64,000 nt of DNA from Mesostigma viride (taxonomy: Eukaryota; Streptophyta; Mesostigmatophyceae; Mesostigmatales; Mesostigmataceae). The translations under genes were made by a program, and so were the position numbers. Position 1 is the first letter of the stretch. The number at the start of each line of letters is the position of its first letter. This document shows positions 35,966 through 46,625 of the stretch, piece after piece. The stretch lies in assembly GCA_009746045.1 (NCBI GenBank), contig RPFO01001122.1:1-64000 (forward strand). The letters are read 5' to 3'. Below the pieces are notes generated by a model that had not been told where the DNA came from, searched no databases, and saw nothing but the letters and a program-made list of their open reading frames with translations.

Positions 35966-37248
35966 TCACAGGGTGAACCAATCCCCTTTCCTCATATCCT
36001 TCCCCCTCATCCCAAACAAGGAAAAATGCTCCACCATGGCCACGAGATCTGGCCAGTTCCTGCTGATCTGAATATCCATGCAGGCCTCAGCAGCCTTGCC
36101 CAGCTCAGCAGAAAATCGACTGCAAGGAGCAGGAAAGGATAGGGTGACCACAGCCTGACGGAGGGGATCAAAGACCCAACCACTAGCTGTCTTGTGGCGA
36201 CACAGCCAGTTACTGTATGCCCACCAAAGCTGCAGGAAGGCTTTGACAGGCCCCCAGTTGGCTCCCAATACAGGTACCAACACCCTCAGAGGAGTGACCC
36301 TGACCCTCAACTCGTTGGGAAACTTGGGCATCTGCAACCCTACAAATACAGTGGTGTCCTTGTGAGGAAAGCAAGAAGGTACAGAGCAGCTGGAAGACGG
36401 AATCATATCAAACTCCCCATTCAGGACAGCCTGCTCAATCAGCTCGGTATACGTCTGTGCATACCCAGCTGGCTTCAGCTCCCCCAAGGCCAGCCTCAGC
36501 TCCTCAGGCAAGGCAGCCATCAAATCTTGGCCCTCAACAGGCCTCATGTCAAGAGAAGGCCAGGGATACATGGCAAAGACAGTGTGCATGATGTAGGCCA
36601 CCAAGGGGGATCCAATCTCACACAAACTAGGAGGTAAACAGTCCAGCACCAGCTCCACCATACTCTCAGGCACCAGTTCTCCTTCCTCAACCACAGTCTG
36701 GTCCAGGGCCTGCATGGCCTTGTACAAGGAGTGGCACCAGTCACACTGCTCAGGCACACACTTGCGGTGGTCCACATACTGCTCCACATGCTTGGTTGGA
36801 ACAGCAGACCTGGGAAGATGTACCACAACCCTGGAAGGTGGGTGTCCTCCACAGAGGAGGTAGCTGGGACAGCAGGGGTAGGGATAGCCTCCTGGACCAC
36901 AGGTGCATCAGAGACGGCAGGCACAGCAGAGACAGCAGATGGAAGGTGCCAAGCCTTCACATGCTCAGCCATCTGATTGACTAGATCCTCAACATGGTCC
37001 AGCCTCGTCATCAGGGCCCCATGACGCTGATCATGGCGTTGCTGGTCGTGCACCATACGTTGAAACAAGTTCAGGAAGTGAGCATCCACAAACCCAGCAT
37101 CCTCCTGCAGCGGGGTGCCGGTGGCCCGTGGACCAGCATAGTCGTGATGGAGCACATAAGTAGCCCTCAAGTCCTCCCGACGTTGGGCTGCTGACCTAGG
37201 GGTCCCCTCAGGGTTGGATTCTGCCGTAACTGGCAACCACAGACACAC
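35966..37248 (-). CDS. unrecognised retroelement ORF between pol and the 3' LTR
   Basis: Two overlapping minus frames (37248-36544 and 36826-35966) read as one protein with a break near 36820. The N-terminal part is Arg/Gln-rich with a helical segment (LMTRLDHVEDLVNQMAEHV). The C-terminal part has Cys pairs (CVPEQCDWCHSL) and long amphipathic helices. It could be a Gag-like or accessory protein. Its place 3' of integrase and chromodomain, instead of 5' of protease, is unusual for Ty3/gypsy elements, so it may belong to another element. No known domain is recognised. Confidence 0.4.
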
Positions 37249-37290
37249 AGCACCATACAGGAGTGGTCAGTACTCACTGGGAGCTATCAT

Positions 37291-38003
37291 CAAGTTTCGT
37301 TTAAGTGGCCAGCCGGAGCGGCTGCTTAGGTTTTAGCGGGCAAGTGTTCGAAGCACGTCATTGGTGAATTACTGGGGAACTTGGGTTTCCCCGCGAAACT
37401 CCAACCGCACGTTCAGATTTCCAAATCTCAAGTAAAGTTCGGCGCAACTTTCTGGACGGGGGCAGTTGACGAGCAGCATTCCTCCGGACGAATGAATTGC
37501 GTTCCATACTTGCGCAAAATTTTGAAAGGTAGCTTGCGTGCAGCCCTACTAAAATTTGCGCGGACGTTCAGATTTCCAAATCTCAAGTAAATTTCGGCGG
37601 AACATTCTGAACGGGGGTAGTTGGCGGGCAGCGTTCCTCCAGACGAATGAAATGCGTTCCATACTAGCGCAAAATTTTGAAAGGTAGCTTGCGTGCAGCC
37701 CTACTAAAATTTGCGCGAAGTGTGGGACTGAAAATTCGTAACGGAAACTTTTTGGTAGTTGCCGTCACTTCATTTTGCGCGAGTGTTGGGCTGAAAATTC
37801 GTAACGGAAACTTTTTGGTAGTTGGCGTCACTTCCTTTGGTTCGACTGAAAATTTGCTGAAATTCGCTGAATTCGTACCGTAGCCTAATTTTTAGTACCT
37901 CGAAGTGACGGAGCACCTAAAAATTTGCCCACAAGTACACTTGGCAGCGCGCTCACTGGGAAAAATTGTACAGCCGCTCCGGCGGGCCACTTGAACGAAT
38001 TGT
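37291..38003. mobile_element. MITE, about 0.71 kb, with 30-bp terminal inverted repeats
   Basis: The left end (GTTTCGTTTAAGTGGCCAGC then CGGAGCGGCTG, 37294-37324) is the inverse of the right end (CAGCCGCTCCGGCGGGCCAC then TTGAACGAATTG, 37971-38002). Inside are a tandem block of about 153 bp (37409 and 37562) and a second duplicated block of about 60 bp (37722 and 37782). No coding capacity is seen. It sits inside the gypsy element, between pol and the 3' ORF. Confidence 0.75.
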
Positions 38004-38024
38004 AATGGAAGGGGAGTGCACAGC

Positions 38025-39511
38025 TCAGAGCCCATCCATGACATACCACTCAGGCAAGGTAATCCCATGATGCTGGCAATAGTCTAGTACAGCAGATTGA
38101 CTGTTGGTGAGATCAGACAACCACAGCCACGTAGCAGTCACCTCTAGCTCTCCCTTCCAGTGTACCTTAAACTGCAGCTGCTTAGTCCTACCCTTCCCTT
38201 TCACCCTGTGAGCCAACAACCGCTCCACTTCATAGATCTTCTCCCCCTCAGGATCCAACTCATAAGGCAAGGGGGCAGACAACCTGCCAGGCAATGTGTT
38301 ACGTCTGTACAGCTTCAGCTGGGCTAGGTGAAAAATATTATTCTTGACCCTCCAATCGGAAGGCACCTGGACCTGGACCACAGTACCATAGTGAAAGGTG
38401 GCCAACACTGGGTAAGGACCCAGCCAGAGGGGTTGCAGTTTCCTGCATTGCTCCTTTTCAGGCAGCACCCTGTTAGCTTCCAACAACACCAAGTCCCCAG
38501 GAGTCACAAAAGAATGACTGGCCACCGTTTGCTGCCAGGCTTTGGTCAGGTACTTGTCTTGAGCCCTCAACATCTGGGTAGCCACAATGCTGTGAGCCTC
38601 CTGGAAGGAAGCCAGCAACTGCTGAACTGAACCTAGACGTTTCTGGAAAGGGCCTTCAGCATCTCTGTCAGGCAGCTCCAAGTCAAAGGGGGTCAGGGGG
38701 CACTGGCCATTGCAGATCACGAAGGGTGACATCTGATGGGGAGCCAAAGGAGAGTTGTTGATGCATCTCTGTCAGGCGGCTCCAAGTCAAAGGGGGTCAG
38801 GGGGCACTGGCCATTGTAGATCACGAAGGGTGACATCTGATGGGGAGCCAAAGGAGAGTTGTTGATCGCAAACTCAATGAAGGGCAGCTTCTTGTCCCAT
38901 TCCTTGTTGTCATGGGTACAATAATGCTTCTGGCATTCCCTCACAATCCTGTTTAGCCTCTCCACAGCACCAGCACTGGCACACCTATAGGCCACACCAA
39001 CGGCCAGCTTAGTGTCCAGGATGTCAAAGAATGACTTCCAAAACCCTGACAACCAGAGGGGGTCCTGATCAGTGATAATCACCCGGGGCATGCCATGCAG
39101 CCTGTAGACCTCCTTCATGAACAGATCCACACACTGTGCAGCAGTCAGGTGAGCATTGCAGGGGATAAGATGGCACATCCTGGAAAGTCTGTCCATCACC
39201 ACCAGAATCCTGTCATTGCCACCATCAGACAGGGGCAGACCACAGATCAAGTCCATAGTCACACTGATCCAAGGACGCAGGGGGATGGGCACAGCCATGG
39301 GTCGAAAAGTGGGCGTAGCCTGGTTCCTGACCTTGTTCCTCTGACAAGAGTCACAGGAATCCACATAGGCCTTGACATCCTGATAAAGACCAGGCCACCA
39401 AAACCTCTGCTGCACCTCATGAAGCAGCTTGGCATAACCAGGATGACAGGCAGTCACATCATCATTCATGAAAACAATGCAACACAGTGGGGATGGCCAT
39501 TTCAGGCACAT
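38025..39511 (-). CDS. Ty3/gypsy integrase with C-terminal chromodomain (frame-shifted)
   Basis: The 39511-38717 frame carries the zinc-binding HHCC end (HPGYAKLLHEVQQRFWWPGL, then CDSCQRN) and the integrase core (MDLICGLP, VIITDQDPLWLSGFW), but the region where the catalytic Glu is expected reads ASAGAVERLNR. The 38747-38025 frame continues with the GPF-like region, a barrel-type segment and a chromodomain (YEVERLLAHR, FKVHWKG, ATWLWLSDL). A 104-bp tandem duplication at 38659-38866 shifts the frame between them. Chromodomain integrases define chromoviruses and target chromatin. Confidence 0.85.
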
Positions 39512-40710
39512 ACACCTTTCTAGTCACCACATGATCAGCATCATGAGTATGAACGTACAGAACACCCTCCCAGTATTCTACAGGCCTATTGCCAAAGTTG
39601 CCCCTCTGGATAGCTGCAGTAGCCATGTCCTCAGTCTTGGTGAATGCCTTGATGACGTCCAGCAGGGAAATGTTCAAGGGGTTGGGCAACACCAGGTCCT
39701 TGTCAGGTCCCAGGGGCTGCATCTGCATCGCCTTTTCCTGCACAGGGCTAACCACCAACTGCTTGGATGAAACAGTAGTTGGTGGTGGTTAAAGGCCAAC
39801 ACCTTGGACCGGCTCACCAACGCAGGGTCCATCACCCACTTCCTGGGCCTACCTCTGCCGCGTCTGACAGGGTCTCCCTCACCTGACTGCGCCGTGGGAG
39901 TGGGCTGGCCACCATCAGAACTTCCCCTAAGACTGTCAGACAGTGACTGGACACCCTCCTGGACGCCTGTTAACTCTGGGACAGAGCCCTGGTCGATGAG
40001 CATCACGGGACCACCGTTATTCCCTACAGGTGGTGTCAACAGTTGGGAAGCCTTCTGGCTGCTGGCCTGAGCTCTAGTCACAGCCCCACACTCTACCAAT
40101 GAAATCATAGCAGCACAGATGTCCAAGTCCTCATGAAAATCTCCCATCAAATCCCTCCTTCTGGACAGGGCATCAGGCACCACATTCTGTGTCCCAGGAA
40201 TGTACCTCACAGAGAAAGGTCCAAACCCCCCCAGAAACTCCATCCACCCAGCCATCCTCTTGCTCATCCGGGTCTGTTCCAGCACATGTACCAAGGGCCT
40301 GTGGTCGGTCATCAGGGTAATAGATCATTGCCCTGCCCATCCCTAGCACTGCTAGCAACAGAAAACTGAGCCCCCTTCAGCAGATGTTCCCACTTGTGGC
40401 AAGCCACCACCAATCCTAGCAGTTCCTGCTCATGAACAGGGTAGTTACGTTCTGCAGACGTCATACTCCTGGACATGTACTCCACTGGCTGAGGGCCATT
40501 GCCATGATCTTGCATCAGCACTGCCCCAATGGCACCCTGAGAAGCATCAGACCTAACCTGATAAGGCAAGTCTGGGTTGGGGCCCACAAGCAGGGGGGCG
40601 GTGGTGAGCTTCTGCTTCAACACATCAAAGGCTTGCTGACATGCGGCAGTCCACTCAAAGGGAACATCCTTCTTGAGCAAGGCTAAAAGAGGACCAGAGA
40701 TGGCAGCCAT
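39462..40710 (-). CDS. Ty3/gypsy RNase H and linker (frame-shifted)
   Basis: The frame 40710-40312 contains the RNase H start (RSDASQGAIGAVLMQ, first Asp) and HEQELLGLVVACHKW with the catalytic Glu. After a break near 40330, MTDHRPLVHVLEQ supplies the conserved Asp-His. IPGTQNVVPDALSRRRD closes the domain. A spacer with a Lys/Arg/Gly-rich RRGRGRPRKW (AT-hook-like) motif links to the integrase frame starting at 39511. Confidence 0.85.
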
Positions 40711-40725
40711 GTCAGGAATGAACCG

Positions 40726-41735
40726 TCAGTACCAGCCCACCATGCCCAGAAAAGACTTGATGTCCTGAACTGACTTCAACACAGGCCACTCCAAAATAGC
40801 AGAGACCTTGCTGGCCTCAGGAGTCATACCTGCAGAGCTCAGCTGGTAACCCAGAAACTTTACCTCTTGGCCCCACTCCACCTTGGATCTCTTCGCAGAC
40901 AAGTGGTACTGCTGGATCACCTTCTTGAGGACCTCCTCCACGTTCTCCAGATGCTCCTTGAAGGTACGGGAGTGCACCAGAATGTCATCCAGGTAGACAA
41001 CCACACAAGTCCTGAAGACCACCCTGGCAGTGCATGTCACACAAGTGGGCAATGTCCTTGAACTTGGGGTTGCGTAGGTCAGGTGAGATCTGAGGCAGGG
41101 CATTACCAGTGAGGTGACCCAAGAGGGCATTGACAAACATCTGCATGGTGGCTGGGCTGTTAGAGGCACCCATAGGCATCACCGTCCACTGGAACTGTCC
41201 CCACGGAGTGGAGAAGGCCGTCTTGGGGATGTCTTCAGTGGCCACCCTGATCTGCCAGAAAGCATGCCTGAGGTCAAACTTGGTGAAGAAAGCAGCTCCC
41301 GCAGTCCTCTCCAGCAGCTCATCCATCCTGGGTAGAGGGTACTTGGACTTGACCGTCACCTTGTTCAGTCCCCTCAGGTCAATGCACAGCCTCCAACCAC
41401 CATCATGCTTTGGCACAAGCAGACACCCAGAACTGAAAGGACTGTTAGCTGGGAGGATCAGACCAGCCTCCAACAAGCCAGTAAGTATGGTCTTCAGCTC
41501 AGCCATCTCAGCAGGGCCCATCCTGTACATGGGCACAAAGGGAGGACGAGCACCTTCTACCAACTTGATGACATGTGTGATGGGTCCCTCAGGAGGGTAC
41601 TGGGGATCTTGTCCTCAAAGATGGCACCATACTTGTCCAGCAAAGCGTCATGCAGCTGTTGTTGCTCAGGGGTGACAGTAGAACTGACAGCATTGACAGA
41701 ATGGCCACCAGCACGCTCAGGCTCATTGGGCACCA
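40726..41735 (-). CDS. Ty3/gypsy reverse transcriptase (frame-shifted)
   Basis: From the right: a pre-RT segment LLDKYGAIFEDKIP (about 41640-41600), then the 41563-40985 frame with LLVPKHDGGWRLCIDLRGLN, KFDLRHAFWQIRV (catalytic Asp), and QFQWTVMPMGASNSPATMQM. After a frame change near 41000, VVVYLDDILVHS (catalytic YLDD) and VKFLGYQLSSAGM follow, then SFLGMVGWY. Protease and gag upstream are missing, so the element is 5'-truncated at about 41.74 kb. Confidence 0.88.
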
Positions 41736-41739
41736 TCCT

Positions 41740-42440
41740 CTGTGCATGCTTTCAGGTTCACTTTGTTTGAGAAGGCACCAGAACTTGTTTATTGCAAAAT
41801 TATATGCTTAAGCCGCTTGCAGGCCTTGGTAGACCGAGAGACTGGCAAATTGTGCGCAAGTCCCAGGCGGCTGCCACCATATAACACCCCCAAAGACAAC
41901 AAACAAACAAACAAACAAAAGAGGGTGGGTGGGTGGGGAAAACTGATAAAGCATGCGCCGCCATGTCTTCCTCAATAAATTGGCTGCATTGCATGCGCAC
42001 GGTGACGAATGCAAGTCCGGTACAGTACTGGCGCGGCGCCCAGGTGCCACTGACCAGTTGTACTACAAAGAACCCACTTGTACTGATTCTTTCGACATTG
42101 TACTACGTTTAGTCATTGTCTACTTCAACCCAGGTGGTCATACCACCTCCTAGGCAGGTTGTGCTACACCTGAACGAATCTTTACTAGCCTGAGCTAGTT
42201 TGAACTAGTTTGAAGTAGATTGTACTACCCTGTAGTACCAATGAAGTACTTTGAACTACATCCAAGTACTTGGAAACAGTCCAGAGGTCATTTGCAGGGA
42301 CTTTCACCCTTTCCAGGAGCATTTCTCGCAGATCAGCCATGAGGCAGCGGCACCGACTCGCACTCCGCTCCCCTTAGTCGCAAATCAGGGAATCCAGATC
42401 GTAAGATCAACCAGCCCCATGGGTACCCGGGCACACCGAC
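41740..42440. other. no recognisable gene
   Basis: Short ORFs, a (CAAA)n tract near 41905-41920, and repeated GTACTACNNTG / TAGTTTGAA-like words at 42050-42250. No LTR or gag matching the gypsy element is seen. Confidence 0.45.
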
Positions 42441-42444
42441 AGGC

Positions 42445-43448
42445 GTGGAAAGAACGCAGGGCCCAGCGTACGCCTACCCAGGGCAGATGGGTGCAGCCTG
42501 GCCTCAGCCCTACTCACCAGCGGGTACCGCGTACGGTATCTGGGTGCCAGCGGCTGGAACCCCGTACCACATGGCGTTCGCAGCAGCCCAAGGTGGGCAG
42601 AGGAAACGGGAGAGCAAGCGGTCCAAGTGCTGCGAGTGCAGGCATTGGCACTGCCGGTGCACGTCCAGCGACAGCACGAGCAGCGACTCGGAGGGGAGCG
42701 GGCGAGGGCGCGCGGGTGGCCGGGGCACAGGTGGGAGGTTGACCGACCTGCCAGTTACCCGCGGGGTCAACCTGCTCGAGTACCTGCCGGCGGGGCGGGC
42801 GCTCAGCGTGGTGTGGGACGTGGAAGACCACAAGTACCACCAGCGCACGGCCCCCAAGCACATGGAGACCGCCATACAGGGCCACAACGGCAACATGGTG
42901 GCCTGGCTGAACGTGCAAAGGGCCCCCGTGCTGCGCCAGTAGAAGGAGGGGACGGGACTTGGGTGGGCATCCAAGGAGAGGATGGAGCTGGCCCAGAACC
43001 TGTGCCACGTCTGGGATACGCTCAACAAGGAGCTCAGTCCCAAGGTGTGCAGCGAGCTGGCGGGCGTGGAGTACCTGGCGCTCTGCGTGGAGGCTCTCTT
43101 GCTGGTGGAGACCAGCGGGTCTTGGAACGCGTCCGGGTACATGCTGCCCTACCGGCCGGCAGGGGGTGTCCGCACGCGGGCGGCCCGACGAGCGCTGCGG
43201 GCACACAAGAAGGAGCGCGATGCGTTGGCGTCGGCGCGAGGAAAGGAGGACAAGGCGGAGGGAGGAGTGGCGGGCTCTTCCCAGAAGAAGTGAGAGGGCG
43301 AGGTGTATTCCCCCTCCCAGAGGTGGCCATCAAGCCCCTCGACCGCGCGCGCCTACGGTCCCGACGTAGGTATCAGCGGGCCATGCGGCGGCGGGCCCTG
43401 CTCCTGCGCAGCGCGCGAATCGTGGATGGCCTCAACTGGTTGTGGATG
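42445..43448 (+). pseudogene. retroelement Gag-like ORF with one internal stop
   Basis: One reading frame runs 42445-43293 apart from a single TAG at 42940-42942. It begins with a Pro/Tyr/Ala-rich region and a Cys/His cluster (KCCECRHWHCRCTSSDS), then a folded-looking middle (LPVTRGVNLLEYLPAGRAL, GHNGNMVAWLNVQRAPV) and, after the stop, helical segments (MELAQNLCHVWDTLNKELS). A second frame starts near 43300 (VAIKPLDRARLRSRRRYQ) and is cut at 43446 by the LTR insertion. Gag followed by the start of a second ORF suggests a retrotransposon, possibly DIRS-like, but I cannot name it. Confidence 0.4.
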
Positions 43449-44176
43449 TAACATCCTAGCCCCGGCGTCTAACCTCGGGCCGAGGTAGCACCTAATTCAA
43501 ATGCGAAAGATCTTTTCCTACTGGACAGGGGATGCAATGCCAATTTACAATATCGTCATTAATACAAATTATCAATCATGCCAGGGTCGGCTTACCTAAA
43601 TGGGACAAGGTTGAAAAACTAATCACTCCCCAAGGGGAGGGTAGTGACGCTACTCCATAGCTGAGTATCAAGCGCGTCCGAAGGTTGGGCCACCTTCCTT
43701 GCTAATATTCCTTGCCACCGGCTCTGTCCTGACCACACTTCAACAGTGGGCCGACATGGGCCGTCGGGCGCAACCACACAAATAATACTAAGTACGTGGC
43801 TCACACATTTATGTCCACAATTCCCACTTGTCTTTTGGTCCTACTAAAAGGCGCCAGGCCATCCGGCCCTTAGCAAACATGGTACACACAATTAGGGACG
43901 CATTCGGCACAATTAAGGGTGCATGCTGGCTGTTGTTGCCACGGTAGGTACTACACAGCGCAGGTGCTGACGATATACCTAAACCTGCCGGACGGTACCA
44001 CATTGGTTCCGACCGGGTACATGCATAACCGGCTGCACCAAGTCGGTATCATGTATAACTTTCTGCACACTTGTCCAAATTCAGCGGAACCTGGGGCGAT
44101 TGAACGGACGTAATAAACTCTACGTCCAAGCAGTTACGGCGGGAGCGTAACACTACTGTTGCGTTGGGATGCAACA
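43447..44176 (-). mobile_element. 3' LTR of a minus-strand LTR retrotransposon, 730 bp
   Basis: The ends on the minus strand are TGTTGCATCC and GGATGTTACA. A polypurine tract (complement of CTCCTCCCCCTCCTCC, 44177-44192) lies just upstream of the LTR start, so this is the 3' LTR and the element's interior lies to the right. It matches the plus-strand LTR at 30850-31550 along most of its length. Confidence 0.75.
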
Positions 44177-45060
44177 CTCCTCCCCCTCCTCCATGAGGTG
44201 GGAGCCGAAGGGAGGAACCATGAACAATCCTATATCATGCAAGGGCTTTCAGACTTCAACCACGGGTACGGCCTTACAGGGATCAGCAGTCGCCAGAATA
44301 AACAGTTCGTGTGACTTGTTCGCCAGGGCGGGGGCCTGCCTGACTGGAACCTGTTTCAAACGGCGGGGACTCTCCTGATACTGATGGTATCAGGCCTCCA
44401 TTGGTCAAGGCGTGGGGCGCACCACCTTACCGACTGGCTGCTTCTCCTTTGCAAGGTCATTCCCATGGCCTCTATCATCCCACTCATGCATGGGTCCTAT
44501 CTACCGGGACCCTTACACGAGTAAAAAAAAAGAACGGGTCCAGGTTGGCGTAAGGCCGGCTACCTACTCCGGGTCCTTAAAGTGGCAGCTCACACTCGAC
44601 TCGAGTAGCCTAATAACGTGCACTCAACAAGTGAGGCACCACTTGAAGCTGGGAGATACAAATATGCTCAACAACATGAGGAATGCTTTACAGCACGACC
44701 TCAGAGAAGCAACTGGGTCTTATCTCGATAAACAGGGACATGTGCAGCATGGCGTGACATGCTTAAAGTCGCCGGCGACGCCGATCGATACCACGTGGGC
44801 GGCGCAACGCAGACGTGGTTGGAAAGACCACGGTCGCACGAAGATATGCCGCATGCAACCGACATAAAAGTGTCGCCATACTAGACATCAGGATTCGATC
44901 ACACCTTGGTAACGTTCTCGGCATAGGGGCCCAAGAGAAAGGGCCATGGCGGCCGGACACTTCATACCTGAACGGCGTGATGACCATATGGGCGCCTCAG
45001 TGCGCCAATGCACGACGACTAGGCTTCGCGAGGGCTACCCCTCGTTCGTGCGCGTGCTTT
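44177..45060 (-). other. residual internal region of the LTR element, no ORF recognised
   Basis: This lies immediately upstream (minus strand) of the LTR's polypurine tract, so it should be the 3' part of that element. Only short frames are present and no pol domain is seen. The element is truncated before the repeats at 45.1 kb. Confidence 0.4.
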
Positions 45061-45760
45061 GAGCGTCGTTAGCGTCGTTCGTGGCGGGACGCGGCAGGGC
45101 GTGGCAGGACGTGGCAGGACGTGTCGGGTCGTGTCAGGTCGTGGCAGGTCGGGTGTCGGCAGAGGCTGGAGAGGTTGGATGTTCTTCTCGCCCCCGTTTT
45201 TGAGAAGTCTATCCACGATCTTGGTCGAGAGAGGGTTCTCGTCGCGTGCCGTTTTTTTTGTCGACGAGAAGGCTATCCACGACCGATGGTCGAGAATGTC
45301 GGGAGGGGGCGTCTTAAATTTGTTCGATGGTCGGGCGGGGTTTAAGAGGGGGGGAGTTTGGATAGTCTTCTTTTGGTAGTCTTCTTTTTGGGTATGAAAG
45401 GGAAGTATTTTATGGCATAAGGAAATTTTTCAGGGGGGGTATAGGGTATAGGGTGTAGGGTATAGGTGGAGTAATAGTTTGGCGGGGGGGTAAAAAGAAG
45501 TCTATCCAAGAGAAGGCTATCCACGACCAACGGGCGAGAGTGGCTGGAGAGGTCGTCTTAAATTCGTTCGGTGGTCGAGCGGGGTTTGAGAGGGGGTGAG
45601 TTTGGATAGTCTTCTCTTTTTTTTCCTGGTGACGGATGGACGGGCCGGTGTTGGCGGTGGTTTTGTTGGATAGTCTTCTCTTTTTTGGTCGGTAGAAGGC
45701 TATCCAAGCGGGGCCGTGTTGAGAGCGTTCGAGCGGTGCTGTGCGCGCGCGTTTTAAAAT
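45060..45760. repeat. inverted-repeat units (GAGAAGGCTATCCA / TGGATAGTCTTCTC) at the host-virus junction
   Basis: GAGAAG(G/T)CTATCCA occurs near 45202, 45269, 45495, 45511 and 45695. Its inverse TGGATAGTCTTCT occurs near 45356, 45604 and 45670. Two units of about 110 bp (45268-45372 and 45508-45620) share TATCCACGACC...GGTCG...TTAAATT(T/C)GTTCG...GAGTTTGGATAGTC, so each is flanked by its own inverted ends. Before them, 45080-45165 is a GGCAGGACGT / GTCGGGTCGT tandem. There is no coding potential. The first viral ORF starts 30 bp after the block. Confidence 0.75.
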
Positions 45761-45793
45761 TATGTGCGCTTTTTTGTATACGTGTTTCGCGCG

Positions 45794-46467
45794 ATGGTAT
45801 CGTCCGATCGTTGCGGTGCGTTGACGGGCAAGGGCGGCCGGTGCGGGTGGCAGACGTGGGGCGGCAGGAGCGCGTGCCCGCACCACGGGGGGGGAGGAGG
45901 GGAGGGGCGGGGCGCGCCTGGGCGCGGGGGCGGGCGCACGGGGTCAGGGCGACGGGAGGGTGGAGGCTCCTTGGCAGGTGGGGGGCGGTGGAGGACCCGG
46001 TGGCAGCCGCCCAAGCTGAACGTGACGCGCGCGTGCAGGCTGCTGCTGCTGAACTCTCCGCGACTGCGCTGGCCCGGGCCCGGGCCAGGGCAGCTGCAGC
46101 TGCACCCCCTAGGCGCGGGCTGTTGGAGAGGGTTACAGGGGGTCGCTGGGGGCGCGCCAGGGCTGCCGAGGATGCCGAGAAAGCCGAGGAAGCTGCTCGT
46201 GCCGCTTTGGAGGAAGCTGCTGCCCCTGCTGCCGACTCAGGCGACGGATGGGACGTCGACGAGGATGAATATTTCGAAGCGGAAGGCATGCCCGCCATTT
46301 ACGAAAACAGCGAGGATGACGACGATTACGAGGACAGGTTCACCAAGAGAGCGGGGTACGTGCCTATGTACGTGCCGATGTACACCGGCGCCCGCGTGCT
46401 GCCTAAGCGGGGCGGACACACAACGGGGGCGCGCAGGGTGAGGGGGCGATCGCGCACGAGGAGGTGA
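45794..46467 (+). CDS. viral zinc-motif and acidic Ala-rich protein (one homopolymer break)
   Basis: The start is ATG at 45794. The N-terminus has the Cys-His pattern RCGALTGKGGRCGWQ, then SACPHH, similar to the short CxxxTkkGxxC...CxxH motif seen in many NCLDV proteins. The frame then breaks at a G8 run (45887-45894). One extra base joins the frame ending at 46467, giving about 225 residues: an Arg/Gly stretch, an Ala/Glu coiled region (AAEDAEKAEEAARAALEEAA), an acidic patch (DGWDVDEDEYFEAEG) and a basic tail. Role unknown; the mix of zinc motif, acidic patch and basic tail suggests nucleic-acid or protein binding. Confidence 0.6.
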
Positions 46468-46625
46468 AAATATATATTCATTAAAAAAATAAATAATAGC
46501 ACGTTTATCACCTAGTCGCGCCCCTAGGGTGCGCTGTACATAAAACGCGGTGAGGGACAGTGCTCAATTAGCTGCCTGTCACGCTTCAAACAACTGCTGA
46601 GTGAGAGAAAGGCGCTATCGACCGC
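46468..46625. terminator. AT-rich spacer between convergent viral genes
   Basis: ATATATATTCATTAAAAAAA at 46470-46492 directly follows the plus-strand stop. The minus-strand gene ends at 46626. The AT-rich block probably serves 3'-end formation for the plus gene. Confidence 0.4.
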
